The translations under genes were made by a program, and so were the position numbers. The notes below the pieces were generated by a model. The model did not search any database. It saw only the letters and a program-made list of their open reading frames with translations, and was not told the DNA's origin. From Candidatus Pantoea floridensis (lineage in GTDB: Bacteria > Pseudomonadota > Gammaproteobacteria > Enterobacterales > Enterobacteriaceae), in the NCBI RefSeq assembly GCF_900215435.1, contig NZ_OCMY01000001.1, positions 1,302,001 through 1,366,000 of the forward strand: a stretch of 64,000 bases of DNA. The letters run 5' to 3'. Of this stretch, positions 17,393 to 27,964 are shown piece after piece (position 1 is the stretch's first letter; each line of letters opens with the position of its first letter).

Positions 17393-17586
17393 TCCCTTCA
17401 GAAAATTTCATCTATTTTGCCACAATCGCCAGGCTTCGCCTCCACTGAGATCAAGTAAATCGTTTCACAACTGGTCGAAAATGCTTCACTTCCGATCATC
17501 AATGGCGCTTTCACTGCCTTAAATCAACATTATCGTGAAGGCAGTTATCTACACTCTTCGGCTTAAGAATCCGGGGAGGAAAATGT

Positions 17587-18582
17587 ATGGAACTGCTGTG
17601 TCCAGCGGGGAATTTGCCTGCGCTGAAATCGGCGGTGGAGCATGGTGCTGACGCGGTGTATGTCGGCCTGAAAGACGATACCAATGCCCGCCACTTTGCT
17701 GGCCTCAATTTTACCGATAAGAAACTGGCCGAGGCTGCACGCTATCTGCACCAGCATCGCCGAAAACTGCACGTAGCGATCAACACGTTTGCGCATCCCG
17801 ATGGCATGAATCGCTGGCAGACGGCGATTGACGTTGCCGCCCAGAACGGAGCAGACGCGCTGATTTTGGCCGATATCGCTACGCTTGAATATGCAGCAAA
17901 ACATTATCCGCAGGTCGAACGCCATCTTTCCGTGCAGGCCTCCGCCACCAATCTGCAAGCCATTCATTTTTATCATCGCCATTTTCAGCTTAGCCGCGTG
18001 GTGCTGCCGCGCGTGCTGTCGATGCATCAGGTGAAACAGCTGGCGCGCGAGACGCCGGTACCGCTCGAAGTGTTCGCCTTTGGCAGCCTGTGCATCATGG
18101 CTGAAGGCCGCTGCTACCTCTCATCCTGGCTGACCGGTGAGTCGCCGAATAGCGCAGGAGCCTGCTCCCCGGCGAAATTTGTACGTTGGCAGCAAACGCC
18201 GAAGGGGATGGAATCACGCCTTAATGAAGTGTTGATTGATCGTTACGCGCCCAACGAAAGCGCGGGATATCCCACGCTGTGTAAAGGCCGTTACGAAGTG
18301 GATAACCAGCGCTATCACGTGCTGGAAGAGCCTACCAGCCTGAACACGCTATCGCTGCTGCCTGAACTGCTGCGCGCCAACATTGCCTCGGTGAAAATTG
18401 AAGGCCGTCAGCGCAGCCCGGCGTATGTGGCGCAGGTGGCTAAAGTATGGCGCCAGGCGATCGATCGCTGTATGGCATCGCCGGAGCACTATGTGGTGCA
18501 GGAGCCGTGGATGCAGGCACTCGGCGAATTGTCCGAAGGTAGCCAAACCACGCTGGGTGCTTATCACCGCGACTGGCAATAA
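17587..18582 (+). CDS. ubiU: UbiU, U32-family iron-sulfur subunit of O2-independent ubiquinone hydroxylase
   Basis: A peptidase-U32-family protein of 331 residues (formerly YhbU). It forms a heterodimer with UbiV; each carries a [4Fe-4S] cluster and the pair hydroxylates ubiquinone precursors anaerobically. The N-terminal MELLCPAGNLPALKSAVEHG and the cluster region CIMAEGRCYLS...GACSPAKF (near residues 169-198) are visible. GGGGAGGA lies upstream of ATG. It is followed by ubiV after 9 bp. Confidence 0.95.
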   Translation: MELLCPAGNLPALKSAVEHGADAVYVGLKDDTNARHFAGLNFTDKKLAEAARYLHQHRRKLHVAINTFAHPDGMNRWQTAIDVAAQNGADALILADIATLEYAAKHYPQVERHLSVQASATNLQAIHFYHRHFQLSRVVLPRVLSMHQVKQLARETPVPLEVFAFGSLCIMAEGRCYLSSWLTGESPNSAGACSPAKFVRWQQTPKGMESRLNEVLIDRYAPNESAGYPTLCKGRYEVDNQRYHVLEEPTSLNTLSLLPELLRANIASVKIEGRQRSPAYVAQVAKVWRQAIDRCMASPEHYVVQEPWMQALGELSEGSQTTLGAYHRDWQ

Positions 18583-18591
18583 GGAGATCGC

Positions 18592-19476
18592 ATGAAATAC
18601 GCTATCGGGCCGGTGCTGTGGTACTGGCCAACCGCAACCCTGGAAACCTTTTATCAACGTGCCGCCGCAAGCAGTGCCGAAATCGTTTATCTCGGTGAAG
18701 CCGTTTGCAGCAAGCGGCGCGCTACCTCATTCAATCAATGGATGGAGATGGCGCGCATGCTGGCACAGCACGGCAAGCAGGTGGTGTTGAGCACGCTGGC
18801 CCTGCTGCAGTCGCCTTCAGAGGTGAAAGAACTGCGGCGCTATGTCGAAAACGGTGAGTTCCTCCTTGAAGCCAATGACATGGGAACCGTGAACATGGCG
18901 GCGGAACGCCAATTACCGTTTGTCGCCGGTCCCACGCTCAATGTGTACAACGCGCAAACGCTGCAGCTGTTACTGAAAGAAGGGATGACGCGCTGGTGTA
19001 TTCCTGTGGAAATGTCACGCGACTGGCTAATTCAGCTGCTGCAACAGTGCGACGCTGCTGGCGTACGCGATAAGTTTGAGGTGGAAGTACTCGGCTACGG
19101 GCATTTGCCGCTGGCGCTGTCGGCACGCTGCTTCACCGCGCGCGCCGAGAATCGCGCTAAAGATGATTGCCAAACCTGCTGCATTAACCATCCCACCGGC
19201 CGCCGCGTACTGTCGCAGGAAGGCCAACAGGTGTTTGTGCTGAACGGCATTCAGACGATGAGCGGTTACTGCTACAACCTCGGCAATGATTTAACGGGCA
19301 TGCATAACTGGGTCGACATCGTACGTCTGTCGCCACAGGGCGAAAGTACGCTAGGTGAAGTAGATCGCTTCCGTGCGAATGAAGCCGGACAGGCACCGCT
19401 GATGATGGCGCGAGGCAGTGACAGTAACGGTTATTGGCGTCGTCTGGTCGGTATGGAACTGGAAGGCGGCAGGTAA
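18592..19476 (+). CDS. ubiV: UbiV, U32-family iron-sulfur subunit of O2-independent ubiquinone hydroxylase
   Basis: A 294-residue partner of UbiU (formerly YhbV). Cluster cysteines are in EAVCSKRR near residue 40 and the later KDDCQTCCINHPTGR region near residue 190. AAGGAG precedes the ATG, nine bases after the ubiU stop, so the two form an operon. An 18-bp imperfect hairpin (19547-19574) lies in the gap before yhbW. Confidence 0.95.
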   Translation: MKYAIGPVLWYWPTATLETFYQRAAASSAEIVYLGEAVCSKRRATSFNQWMEMARMLAQHGKQVVLSTLALLQSPSEVKELRRYVENGEFLLEANDMGTVNMAAERQLPFVAGPTLNVYNAQTLQLLLKEGMTRWCIPVEMSRDWLIQLLQQCDAAGVRDKFEVEVLGYGHLPLALSARCFTARAENRAKDDCQTCCINHPTGRRVLSQEGQQVFVLNGIQTMSGYCYNLGNDLTGMHNWVDIVRLSPQGESTLGEVDRFRANEAGQAPLMMARGSDSNGYWRRLVGMELEGGR

Positions 19477-19593
19477 AGGCACATTCCGGCTATATTCGTG
19501 CTGTTATTAGCAGTTTTAATATGGGTATCGATGAGTAATACTCACTGGTGCAGGTAAGATTAAACACCTGCGCCATCCTTATCTGGAGTACCC

Positions 19594-20604
19594 ATGTCTG
19601 AGAAAAAAACTGTTCGCCTGTCCGTATTGGATTTGGCTCCGATTCCGCAAGGTTCCGCAGCGCGCGACGCATTCCACAATTCACTGGCGCTGGCTCGCCA
19701 ATCTGAAGCCCTTGGTTTTCACCGCTACTGGCTGGCTGAACATCACAACATGACCGGGATTGCCAGCGCTGCAACCTCCGTATTAATTGGTTATTTAGCC
19801 GCAAATACCAACACGCTTCGTCTTGGCTCAGGCGGTATTATGCTGCCAAACCATGCGCCGCTGGTGATTGCCGAACAGTTTGGTACCCTTGAATCTCTCT
19901 ATCCTGGCCGTATCGATCTCGGATTGGGCCGCGCCCCCGGATCGGACCAGCGCACCATGTTGGCATTGCGTCGCCATCTCTCCAGCGCACAAGCCGATAG
20001 TTTCCCGGAAGATGTATCAGAGCTGATTCGCTGGTTTGACGCCGAAGAAGGCGAACATCCGCCGGTACAACCGGTGCCAGGATTAGGGCTAAAAATTCCC
20101 GTATGGCTGCTCGGTTCTAGCTTGTACAGCGCACAGTTAGCCGCACAGCTCGGCCTGCCTTTCGCCTTTGCTTCACACTTTGCGCCGGACCTGTTGTTCC
20201 AGGCATTGCATCTTTATCGCGAGAAATTTAAACCTTCCGCGCGTTTAGCTAAGCCGTATGCCATGGTGTGCGTCAACGTGGTCGCCGCCGATAGCGAGCG
20301 TGATGCGCGCTTCCTCTTCACGTCAATGCAGCAGCAGTTTATTAATTTACGCCGTGGCAAACCGGGTCCGCTGCCGGCTCCCGTGGAGAACATGGATAAT
20401 CTGTGGTCGCCCTCTGAACAATATGGCGTGCAGCAAGCGTTGAGTATGTCGATTGTCGGTGACAGCGATAAAGTACGAAATGGCCTCGCGGCGCTGATGC
20501 GCGAAACTCAGGCGGATGAGATCATGGTCAATGGCCAGATTTTCGATACGCAGGCGCGTCTGCGTTCATTCGCACTGGCGATGGAAGCTGCACGCACGCT
20601 GTAA
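19594..20604 (+). CDS. yhbW: Luciferase-like monooxygenase family protein YhbW
   Basis: A 336-residue flavin-dependent luciferase-like (LLM) oxidoreductase. The barrel motifs [37 protein letters not shown] and [14 protein letters not shown] are characteristic of the bacterial luciferase-type group that includes E. coli YhbW. Substrate unknown. TCTGGAG lies upstream of ATG. E. coli has mtr next; here an AraC regulator and an SDR gene follow. Confidence 0.93.
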   Translation: MSEKKTVRLSVLDLAPIPQGSAARDAFHNSLALARQSEALGFHRYWLAEHHNMTGIASAATSVLIGYLAANTNTLRLGSGGIMLPNHAPLVIAEQFGTLESLYPGRIDLGLGRAPGSDQRTMLALRRHLSSAQADSFPEDVSELIRWFDAEEGEHPPVQPVPGLGLKIPVWLLGSSLYSAQLAAQLGLPFAFASHFAPDLLFQALHLYREKFKPSARLAKPYAMVCVNVVAADSERDARFLFTSMQQQFINLRRGKPGPLPAPVENMDNLWSPSEQYGVQQALSMSIVGDSDKVRNGLAALMRETQADEIMVNGQIFDTQARLRSFALAMEAARTL

Positions 20605-20607
20605 CTG

Positions 20608-21525
20608 TTATTGCGGTGGGTAAAAACCTTCTGGCCCCACCGCAATCATGCGCACGTCTCGCGCTGGCGACTGGCCGTGAAAGCGGCTGTACTCGCGACT
20701 GAACTGCGATGCGCTCTGATAACCTACCCGATAGCCCGCCGTTCCGGCATCCAGCTTCTCAATCAGCATCAAGCGACGTGCCTCGTTCAGACGCAGCTGC
20801 TTTTGATACTGCATCGGCGTCATCGCCGTCACCGCCTTAAAGTGATGATGCAGCGAAGAGATACTCATCCCCACGCTGCTTGCCAGCTGGTCCATTTTCA
20901 GCGGCTGATGAAAGTTCTCGCGCAGCCAGCGCGCGGCGCGGGCCACTTTGTTGCCGGGTCGCTCCGTCAATGCCATATTGAGAATGCGCGGGCCTTCTGG
21001 CCCGGTAAGCAGACGATAAAAAATCTCCTGCTCAATTAATGGCGCCAGCGCGGTGATGTCCTGCGGCTGATCCAATAACTCAATCAAACGCATTACCGCA
21101 TCCACCAACGGCGGCGCGACTTTATGCACGGTAATACCGCGTTCGCTTATCGAATTGGTGCCAACATGATGGTGTGGAAAGTGCTCCAGATAACGCATTA
21201 GACGCGCTTCGTTGATGGTAATGCCAACGCCCAGATTGGGTTTTTCTGGCGTTGCCATCACCACGCAGGATTGCACCGGCATATCGAGCGTCACCAGTAA
21301 TAAATCGCCCGGTCCGTAATGCATGACATCGTCGCCCATGCGCAGCGCTTTTTGCCCTTGCGCTACCAGCGCAAAACTTGCCCAGGTGGCGATGTGCGCC
21401 AAACTGGTGGGTTTTGAGCTGCGGCCAAACGAGAGAAAATCGATCGGGCTATTATGTCGACCATCTTCCGGCGCGTGGTGAGCAATTTTCGCTACCAGCT
21501 GCTGCCACTGTTCCTGATGAATCAT
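20608..21525 (-). CDS. AraC-family transcriptional regulator (AraC_N type)
   Basis: A 305-residue regulator with an N-terminal AraC_N effector domain (residues about 25-185, PTSLAHIATWASFALVAQGQ) and a C-terminal double HTH (about 195-295). The HTH is visible as LRENFHQPLKMDQLASSVGM and YRVGYQSASQFSREYSRFHG. It is transcribed divergently from an SDR oxidoreductase across a 183-bp gap that carries a 21-bp-spaced direct repeat, so it probably controls that gene. The effector is unknown. The pair replaces mtr relative to the E. coli order. Confidence 0.92.
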   Translation of the reverse strand: MIHQEQWQQLVAKIAHHAPEDGRHNSPIDFLSFGRSSKPTSLAHIATWASFALVAQGQKALRMGDDVMHYGPGDLLLVTLDMPVQSCVVMATPEKPNLGVGITINEARLMRYLEHFPHHHVGTNSISERGITVHKVAPPLVDAVMRLIELLDQPQDITALAPLIEQEIFYRLLTGPEGPRILNMALTERPGNKVARAARWLRENFHQPLKMDQLASSVGMSISSLHHHFKAVTAMTPMQYQKQLRLNEARRLMLIEKLDAGTAGYRVGYQSASQFSREYSRFHGQSPARDVRMIAVGPEGFYPPQ

Positions 21526-21609
21526 GCGATGCGCGCTCCACCATGAGAATTCACTGAGCGAGTATTCTCGCTTTTTGCATCAGCTTCGCCTAGTCCTTGA
21601 GCAGTAGAT

Positions 21610-21644
21610 TTGCAGGATCGTGCAAAAAGCTTGCAGGATTGCGC
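21610..21644. promoter_or_regulatory. Direct repeat, candidate AraC-type operator
   Basis: TTGCAGGATCGTGC (21610-21623) and TTGCAGGATTGCGC (21631-21644) are direct repeats identical at 12 of 14 positions, and their starts are 21 bp apart. Two tandem half-sites at about two helical turns are the classic layout for AraC-family activators next to a -35 region. They lie between the AraC gene and the SDR gene, 65 bp before the SDR start. Confidence 0.6.
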
Positions 21645-21708
21645 TACCGCCAGATTGTAAGGAAAGCGCATGCTTTATCTTCCCCGAAATCTCAGGTGGA
21701 GAGACACG

Positions 21709-22455
21709 ATGAAAACACTTGAAGGCAAAATTGCGCTGGTGACGGGCGCTTCGAAAGGCATTGGTGCCGCCATCGCCATGACTTTCGCGGCGGCCGGTGC
21801 TCGGGTAGTAGTGAATTATCTTCAGGACGAAGTTGGCGCGGCGGATGTGGTGACAGACATCCAGGCGCTGGGAAGCGATGCCATCGCCGTTCAGGCTGAT
21901 ATCTCACGCCAGGCCGATGTGCAGCGCTTGTTCGCTAGCAGCATTGAGCAGTTTGGCGCGCCAGATATTGTGGTTAACAATGCCGGTATTTTCCACCATG
22001 GTGATTTTGCCGATCTCAGCGTTGGCGAGATGCAGCAGCAGCTCAATGTGAATTTGCTTGGCACGCTGCTGGTATGCCAACAGGCGGCACATCATTTTCC
22101 GGCGCGCGGCGGATCCATCATCAACCTTAGCGCGCTCAACAGCCAGCGCAGCACGCCCGGCTCGGTGCTGTGGGCGGCAACGAAAGGTGCGATTGACACG
22201 CTGACACAAGGTTTGGCTCGAGAACTGGGGCCGCGCAATATCCGCGTCAATGCGTTAGCGCCCGGCATCATTTTGACCGAAGGTTTGCTGGCCGCTAAAA
22301 AGATGCACCCGGAGTTGAAGGCGCAGTTAATTGCCGCCACACCGCTTGGGCGCTTTGGTTTACCAGAAGATGTGGCACAGGTGGCGCTATTTCTGGCTTC
22401 AGAAGAGTCAGCTTACGTGAGTGGTGAACGCGTGCTGATTGCTGGCGGCGTGTAA
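21709..22455 (+). CDS. Short-chain dehydrogenase/reductase
   Basis: A 248-residue classical SDR oxidoreductase. The NAD(P) motif is TGASKGIG (near residue 13), NNAG follows near residue 88, and the catalytic Ser is in IINLSALNSQ. The usual YxxxK tyrosine position reads LWAATKGAI, so the tyrosine appears to be replaced while the Lys is kept. LAPGIILTEG and VSGERVLIAGGV close the fold. GGTGGAGAG supports ATG 21709 rather than the upstream ATG 21670. The substrate is unknown; divergence from an AraC regulator suggests inducible expression. Confidence 0.9.
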   Translation: MKTLEGKIALVTGASKGIGAAIAMTFAAAGARVVVNYLQDEVGAADVVTDIQALGSDAIAVQADISRQADVQRLFASSIEQFGAPDIVVNNAGIFHHGDFADLSVGEMQQQLNVNLLGTLLVCQQAAHHFPARGGSIINLSALNSQRSTPGSVLWAATKGAIDTLTQGLARELGPRNIRVNALAPGIILTEGLLAAKKMHPELKAQLIAATPLGRFGLPEDVAQVALFLASEESAYVSGERVLIAGGV

Positions 22456-22475
22456 AACTTACTTTCCACATGCAT

Positions 22476-22508
22476 AAAAAAAGGGACGCATTCGCGTCCC
22501 TTTTTACT
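22476..22508. terminator. Bidirectional terminator between the SDR gene and deaD
   Basis: GGGACGC and GCGTCCC pair around ATTC, flanked by seven A on one side and five T on the other, so it can serve both convergent genes. Confidence 0.9.
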
Positions 22509-22523
22509 TTAAGCGTTTATCGC

Positions 22524-24434
22524 TTATGCGTCACGACGACGTGGTGCAGCGGCTGCACCCTCTTCACGACGTGGGCCACGACCACCTTCACGGCTGAAGC
22601 GTCCGCCTTCGCGGCCACCTTCACGACGATCGGAGAAGCGACGTGGAGCGCCTTCACCACGTGGTGCGCCATCACGCGGAGCACCGTTACCGCGACGTTC
22701 GCCGCCGGCAGGACGACGTTCGCTACGCTCATGCACCGGTGCATCACCCATCAACTGCATATTCATCGGTTTGTTCAGAATACGTGTACGAGTGAAGTGC
22801 TGCAGCACTTCGCCCGGCATACCTTTCGGCAGCTCGATGGTTGAATGGGTACCGAACAACTTGATGTTGCCGATGTAACGGCTGCTAATGTCGCCTTCGT
22901 TAGCGATCGCGCCAACAATGTGACGCACTTCAACACCATCATCACGGCCCACTTCAATGCGGTACAGCTGCATTTCGCCAACGTCACGACGTTCACGACG
23001 AGGACGGTCACCATCGCGGCTGTCACGGCTTTCGCGTGGACCACGAGAATCACGTGAATCGCGGCGATCACCACGGTCAGGACGATCGCTGAATTCACGA
23101 CGTGCTGGACGCGGTGCTTCTGGTGGCAGAATCAGTGGACGTTCGCCCTGAGCCATTTTCAGCAGTGCTGCGGCCAGTGTTTCGATATCCAGATCTTCAC
23201 CCGGCTGCATTTTGCTCAGCAGTGCACGATACATGTCCAGATCGCTGCTTTCCAGCTGCTGCTGTACTTTAGCCGCGAACTTAGCCAGGCGACGCTCACC
23301 CAGCAGCTCTGCGTTAGGCAGCTCAACTTCTGGAATGGTCAGCTTCATGGTGCGTTCAATGTTGCGCAGCAGACGACGCTCGCGGTTCTCAACGAACAGC
23401 AGTGCGCGACCAGCACGACCAGCACGGCCAGTACGACCAATACGGTGAACGTAAGATTCAGCATCCATTGGGATGTCAAAGTTTACCACCAGGCTGATGC
23501 GTTCCACGTCCAGACCACGTGCGGCTACGTCGGTCGCGATCAGAATGTCGAGACGACCATCTTTCAGACGCTCCAGCGTCTGCTCACGCAGTGCCTGGTT
23601 CATGTCACCGTTCAGTGCTGCGCTGTTATAACCGCTGCGCTCAAGCGCTTCGGCCACTTCCAGCGTGGCATTTTTAGTACGTACGAAGATGATGGCTGCA
23701 TCGAAATCTTCAGCTTCCAGGAAGCGAACCAGCGCGTCGGTTTTACGGCCATATGCGGTCCAGTAAGACTGAGAAATGTCTGGGCGCGTAGTCAGGCTTG
23801 ACTGGATACGCACTTCCTGCGGATCTTTCATGAAGCGTTTGGTGATACGACGGATCGCTTCTGGCATGGTTGCTGAGAACAGCGCGGTCTGATGACCGTC
23901 TGGAATCTGCGCCATGATGGTTTCAACGTCTTCGATGAAGCCCATACGCAGCATTTCATCAGCTTCGTCCAGCACCAGACCGCGCAGGTTAGACAGATCT
24001 AACGTGCCACGCTTCAGGTGATCCAGCAAACGACCAGGGGTACCCACTACCACTTGTGGTCCCTGACGCAGTGCGCGCAGCTGCACGTCATAACGTTGGC
24101 CGCCGTACAGGGCAACAACGTTAATGCCACGCATGTGTTTAGAGAATTCTGTGACGGCTTCAGCAACCTGTACCGCTAATTCGCGGGTCGGTGCCAGCAC
24201 CAAAATTTGCGGTGCTTTAACAGTAGGATCAATGTTGTTTAGCAGCGGCAATGAGAATGCCGCGGTTTTACCACTACCGGTCTGCGCCATACCCAACACA
24301 TCACGGCCAGCCAGCAGGTGAGGAATACACTCAGCCTGGATTGGAGAAGGCTTAACGTAGCCCATACCGTTCAGTGATTCGAGGATGTCGGCGTTCAGGC
24401 CAAGGTCAGCAAAAGTGGTTTGAATATCAGTCAT
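22524..24434 (-). CDS. deaD: ATP-dependent RNA helicase DeaD (CsdA)
   Basis: Cold-shock DEAD-box helicase active in large-subunit ribosome assembly and mRNA decay. The 636-residue protein has [26 protein letters not shown] and [11 protein letters not shown] in order, then the RNA-binding domain ([20 protein letters not shown]) and an Arg/Gly-rich tail. The start is ATG 24434 ([12 protein letters not shown]). Its GAGG ribosome site begins directly after the stop of the small ORF yrbN, suggesting that yrbN translation affects deaD. Confidence 0.97.
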   Translation of the reverse strand: MTDIQTTFADLGLNADILESLNGMGYVKPSPIQAECIPHLLAGRDVLGMAQTGSGKTAAFSLPLLNNIDPTVKAPQILVLAPTRELAVQVAEAVTEFSKHMRGINVVALYGGQRYDVQLRALRQGPQVVVGTPGRLLDHLKRGTLDLSNLRGLVLDEADEMLRMGFIEDVETIMAQIPDGHQTALFSATMPEAIRRITKRFMKDPQEVRIQSSLTTRPDISQSYWTAYGRKTDALVRFLEAEDFDAAIIFVRTKNATLEVAEALERSGYNSAALNGDMNQALREQTLERLKDGRLDILIATDVAARGLDVERISLVVNFDIPMDAESYVHRIGRTGRAGRAGRALLFVENRERRLLRNIERTMKLTIPEVELPNAELLGERRLAKFAAKVQQQLESSDLDMYRALLSKMQPGEDLDIETLAAALLKMAQGERPLILPPEAPRPARREFSDRPDRGDRRDSRDSRGPRESRDSRDGDRPRRERRDVGEMQLYRIEVGRDDGVEVRHIVGAIANEGDISSRYIGNIKLFGTHSTIELPKGMPGEVLQHFTRTRILNKPMNMQLMGDAPVHERSERRPAGGERRGNGAPRDGAPRGEGAPRRFSDRREGGREGGRFSREGGRGPRREEGAAAAPRRRDA

Positions 24435-24450
24435 GTAGTACACGTGCCTC

Positions 24451-24507
24451 TTAGATTGCGGCGGCCAGTCTACATAACTCGTCGTGAAAACTTTCAGTCA
24501 TTTTCAT
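24451..24507 (-). CDS. yrbN: Small protein YrbN, short version
   Basis: An 18-codon ORF on the minus strand between nlpI and deaD reads [18 protein letters not shown] and ends in TAA, 16 bases before the deaD ATG. E. coli has a small protein gene, yrbN (about 26 residues as I recall), at this place with the same [10 protein letters not shown] core. Here the frame stops earlier and does not overlap deaD. The role is not certain; a translated leader controlling deaD is plausible. Confidence 0.7.
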   Translation of the reverse strand: MKMTESFHDELCRLAAAI

Positions 24508-24611
24508 CAAAAAGTGTGAACCGGCTCAAATTAGAAGTTTTGACGAACAGAAAAGCCCTCATCTCTGAAGATGATGACTTTACAGGTATTCAGGCAATAA
24601 AAGTTCGTCAG

Positions 24612-25496
24612 CTATTGCTGGTCAGATTCTGATAAATCGTCTTGTGTCTGGCCGAGTTGCGCCAGTTCCAACAATGCGTATCGGTGTTCAACAAAGTTGT
24701 TTACGTTGTTGGCCACCGCCAGTTTGAACAACGCTTTCGCGTCGTCCTTCTCCCCCAGACTTAGGTAGTACTTACCTAAATAGAAGTTGGTTTCACTGAG
24801 ATGTTCAGCGAGCGAGGTGTTATCCGTTGCGTCCGCCTTGAGACGTTCCATCAATGTTTTTTCACTGATGTCGCCAAGGTAGAACTCGACAATATTCCAT
24901 CCCCATTGGTCCCGGACCGCTTTGTCATGACGCTGTCTCAGCGTAACTTTCGCCTTGTCGGCATCCATATCGCTTTCAACGAGATAGAGCCAAAGGCTGC
25001 GGAAAGGATCGTTAGGATCGTCTTGATAAAACGCCAGCAGATCATCTTGCGCTAACTTGTATCGACCGCCGTAATAGAGGGCGATACCACGGTTTAAATG
25101 CGCATAGTTGTAAGTTGGATCAAGCTCAAGTACAGAATCAAACGCTTCATAGGCAGCATCAAAATTGCCTGCCTGCGTTAAGTATATACCGAGATAGTTA
25201 AATACCTCAGGCATATCTGGTCTTATAGACAGCGCTTGCGAAAAATCGTTCCGCGCTAATGCCCTCAGACCCAAACTATCATACAACACTCCGCGCTCAT
25301 ATAACAGCTGTGCGCGTTCATCATCGGTAAGGGCACGACTGGCAAGAATTTGTTCCATGCGCGCAAGAATGACTTCTTGCTGCAGTGTGGGCTGCAAAGG
25401 TACTGCCAGAACTTCGTTCTTACGCCAATTGGAGTTGCTGCATCCTGCCAGCGTGATAGCTGTCGCAACAAAACACCAGCGCAAAAAAGGCTTCAT
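24612..25496 (-). CDS. nlpI: Lipoprotein NlpI
   Basis: Outer-membrane lipoprotein with tetratricopeptide repeats, an adaptor for peptidoglycan hydrolases (with the protease Prc it controls MepS). The lipobox LAGC gives Cys19 as the lipidated residue. TPR units are visible, for example in [20 protein letters not shown] and [20 protein letters not shown]. The length is 294 residues, as in E. coli. It lies downstream of pnp, as usual. Confidence 0.97.
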   Translation of the reverse strand: MKPFLRWCFVATAITLAGCSNSNWRKNEVLAVPLQPTLQQEVILARMEQILASRALTDDERAQLLYERGVLYDSLGLRALARNDFSQALSIRPDMPEVFNYLGIYLTQAGNFDAAYEAFDSVLELDPTYNYAHLNRGIALYYGGRYKLAQDDLLAFYQDDPNDPFRSLWLYLVESDMDADKAKVTLRQRHDKAVRDQWGWNIVEFYLGDISEKTLMERLKADATDNTSLAEHLSETNFYLGKYYLSLGEKDDAKALFKLAVANNVNNFVEHRYALLELAQLGQTQDDLSESDQQ

Positions 25497-25585
25497 TTCC
25501 CACTCCCGAATACAAACATTGGGACAACCATCCTGTCATCCTCCTGCTGTGCACAAGGATTCCCGCCCTCGCGATGATCTAAATA

Positions 25586-25612
25586 CCTCTCCCCGCAGAG
25601 CAGGGAGAGGCC
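25586..25612. repeat. Palindrome related to the CCCTCTCCC repeat
   Basis: CCTCTCCC and GGGAGAGG pair around a short loop in the gap between pnp and nlpI. The arms match the inner part of the nested element at 62935-63052. There is no T-run on either side, so it does not look like a classical terminator, but it could stabilise the pnp 3' end. Confidence 0.55.
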
Positions 25613-25625
25613 AATCGGTAAACGC

Positions 25626-27764
25626 TTACTCGGCGTCAGATGCATCAGTGGCAGCGGTAGCAACTTCTTCCGCTGGTTTCTGCTCTGTCGCTTCTTTGAT
25701 GCTCAGGCGTACACGGCCCTGACGGTCCACTTCCATGACTTTCACTGGAACTTCCTGGCCCATCTGCAGGTAGTCGGTCACTTTTTCAACGCGCTTATCG
25801 GCGATCTGAGAAATATGAACCAAACCTTCTTTACCGCCGCCAATGGCCACGAAGGCACCGAAATCAACGATACGTGTCACTTTGCCAGAGTAAACGCGGC
25901 CAACTTCGATCTCAGCAGTGATCTCTTCGATGCGACGAATGGCTTCTTTGGCTTTCAGGCTATCAGTTGCAGCGATCTTCACGGTGCCATCATCTTCGAT
26001 TTCGATGGTAGTACCGGTTTCTTCGGTCAGCGCACGGATAACCGAGCCGCCTTTACCGATAACATCTTTGATCTTGTCTGAACTGATTTTGATGGTGTAA
26101 ATGCGCGGCGCGAACTCAGAGATTTCCTGACGCGGCGTGCTGATTGCCTGTTCCATCACGCTCAGGATATGCAGACGAGCACCCTTCGCCTGGTTCAGAG
26201 CAACCTGCATGATTTCGCGGGTGATACCTTCGATTTTGATATCCATCTGCAGCGCGGTGATACCCTCGCGGCTACCCGCAACTTTGAAGTCCATGTCGCC
26301 GAGGTGATCTTCGTCACCCAGGATGTCAGAAAGAACCACAAAGTTGTCAGCTTCTTTAACCAGACCCATAGCAATACCGGCTACGGCTGCTTTGATCGGT
26401 ACACCTGCGTCCATCAGTGCCAGAGAAGCACCACACACAGAAGCCATTGAAGAAGAACCGTTAGATTCGGTGATTTCTGACACAACACGTACGGTGTATG
26501 GGAAATCAGCTTGCTTAGGCATTACTGCCAGCACGCCACGCTTCGCCAGACGGCCGTGACCAATCTCACGACGCTTCGGTGAGCCAACCATACCGGTTTC
26601 GCCCACGCAGTACGGAGGGAAGTTGTAGTGGAACAGGAAGCTATCAGTACGCTCACCCATCAACTCATCCAGATTCTGCGCGTCACGCGCGGTACCCAGC
26701 GTTGCGGTAACCAGCGCCTGCGTTTCACCACGGGTGAACAGTGAAGAACCGTGCGTGCGCGGCAGTACGCCAGTACGCACGTCGAGGCCGCGAATCATAT
26801 CTTTTTCACGACCATCGATACGCGGTTCGCCACGGATAATACGGCTACGCACAACGCTTTTCTCGAGGTCATGCACGATGTCAGCGATGTCGCCTGCATC
26901 CAGGGTTTCGTCTTCAGCCTGCAGAGCGGCGATGGTCGCGTCTTTAACCGCGCCAACCTGCGTGTAACGCTCTTGCTTGTCGGTGATGCGGTAAGCATCG
27001 CTGATGCCGGCTTCTGCCAATGCAGTAACGCGTGCGATCAACGCATCGTTAGTTGGCAATGGCTGCCAATCCCAACGTGGCTTACCGGCTTCAGCAACCA
27101 GCGCATTGATGTTTTCGATTACGATCTGCTGCTGATCGTGGCCATAGACCACGGCACCCAGCATCTGCTCTTCAGTCAGGATGTCTGCTTCAGATTCAAC
27201 CATCAGCACCGCATTCTGCGTACCGGCAACCACCAGGTTCAAACGAGATTCATTGATCTCATCGGCAGTTGGGTTCAGAACGTACTGATCGTTGATATAA
27301 CCCACGCGAGCAGCACCGATTGGACCATTGAACGGCAGCCCAGACAGCGCTAACGCTGCAGAAGCACCGATCATCGCCACGATGTCCGGGTTAACTTGTG
27401 GATTTACAGAAACAACGGTCGCAATGACCTGCACTTCGTTGATGAAGCCTTCCGGGAAGAGCGGACGAACTGGGCGGTCAATCAGACGTGAGATCAGGGT
27501 TTCGCCTTCGCTTGGACGGCCTTCACGACGGAAGAAACTACCCGGGATACGACCAGCAGCGTAAGTACGCTCCTGATAGTTAACCGTCAGCGGGAAAAAA
27601 TCCTGACCTGGTTTCGTTTTTTTCTGGCCAACAACGGTAACAAATACAGCCGTGTCATCCATGCTCACCATTACTGCTGCGGTAGCCTGGCGCGCCATCA
27701 TGCCGGTTTCCAGCGTGACGGTATGCTGACCATATTGGAATTTGCGTACGATCGGGTTCAGCAA
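25626..27764 (-). CDS. pnp: Polynucleotide phosphorylase
   Basis: Phosphorolytic 3'-5' exoribonuclease, a trimer and degradosome component. The 712-residue protein has two RNase PH domains, then a KH domain ([20 protein letters not shown]) and an S1 domain ([20 protein letters not shown]). The start is TTG with AAGGA upstream, as in E. coli. A long hairpin in the leader is the likely site of RNase III and PNPase autocontrol. It follows rpsO and precedes nlpI. Confidence 0.98.
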   Translation of the reverse strand: MLNPIVRKFQYGQHTVTLETGMMARQATAAVMVSMDDTAVFVTVVGQKKTKPGQDFFPLTVNYQERTYAAGRIPGSFFRREGRPSEGETLISRLIDRPVRPLFPEGFINEVQVIATVVSVNPQVNPDIVAMIGASAALALSGLPFNGPIGAARVGYINDQYVLNPTADEINESRLNLVVAGTQNAVLMVESEADILTEEQMLGAVVYGHDQQQIVIENINALVAEAGKPRWDWQPLPTNDALIARVTALAEAGISDAYRITDKQERYTQVGAVKDATIAALQAEDETLDAGDIADIVHDLEKSVVRSRIIRGEPRIDGREKDMIRGLDVRTGVLPRTHGSSLFTRGETQALVTATLGTARDAQNLDELMGERTDSFLFHYNFPPYCVGETGMVGSPKRREIGHGRLAKRGVLAVMPKQADFPYTVRVVSEITESNGSSSMASVCGASLALMDAGVPIKAAVAGIAMGLVKEADNFVVLSDILGDEDHLGDMDFKVAGSREGITALQMDIKIEGITREIMQVALNQAKGARLHILSVMEQAISTPRQEISEFAPRIYTIKISSDKIKDVIGKGGSVIRALTEETGTTIEIEDDGTVKIAATDSLKAKEAIRRIEEITAEIEVGRVYSGKVTRIVDFGAFVAIGGGKEGLVHISQIADKRVEKVTDYLQMGQEVPVKVMEVDRQGRVRLSIKEATEQKPAEEVATAATDASDAE

Positions 27765-27838
27765 AATTTAAGTCCTTAAATTCGGGGGGCGCAGCCTATT
27801 ATGGCGCGCCGGGGATTACCGATCTTCAGTTGCATCCT

Positions 27839-27892
27839 CGCGACTAATGACAACCTTAACCGCCCTTGCGGTAAAGCCTCTCATTAGCCGCG
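27839..27892 (-). promoter_or_regulatory. Long leader hairpin of pnp (probable RNase III autoregulatory site)
   Basis: CGACTAATGA near one end and TCATTAGCCG near the other, with CGC/GCG at the tip, form an imperfect stem of about 23 bp in the pnp leader. In E. coli, RNase III cuts such a stem and PNPase then represses its own translation. Position and shape match; the mechanism here is inferred. Confidence 0.75.
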
Positions 27893-27964
27893 CGAACCTC
27901 TGCAAGCAAAGATCGCTCTCTGCAACAATACATGAGTTTGGTCCGGATTGCTGCGGATTGCTCG

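Noticed and set aside
17393..17586. FNR box between ubiT and ubiUV
   Set aside because: Several ATCAA half-sites are present (for example at 17450 and 17523), but none has a matching TTGAT half at the right spacing. Anaerobic control is expected from family knowledge but is not shown by the sequence.
22957..23151. Arg/Ser-rich plus-strand frame opposite deaD
   Set aside because: It mirrors the Arg/Gly-rich coding repeats of deaD and has no ribosome site or homology.
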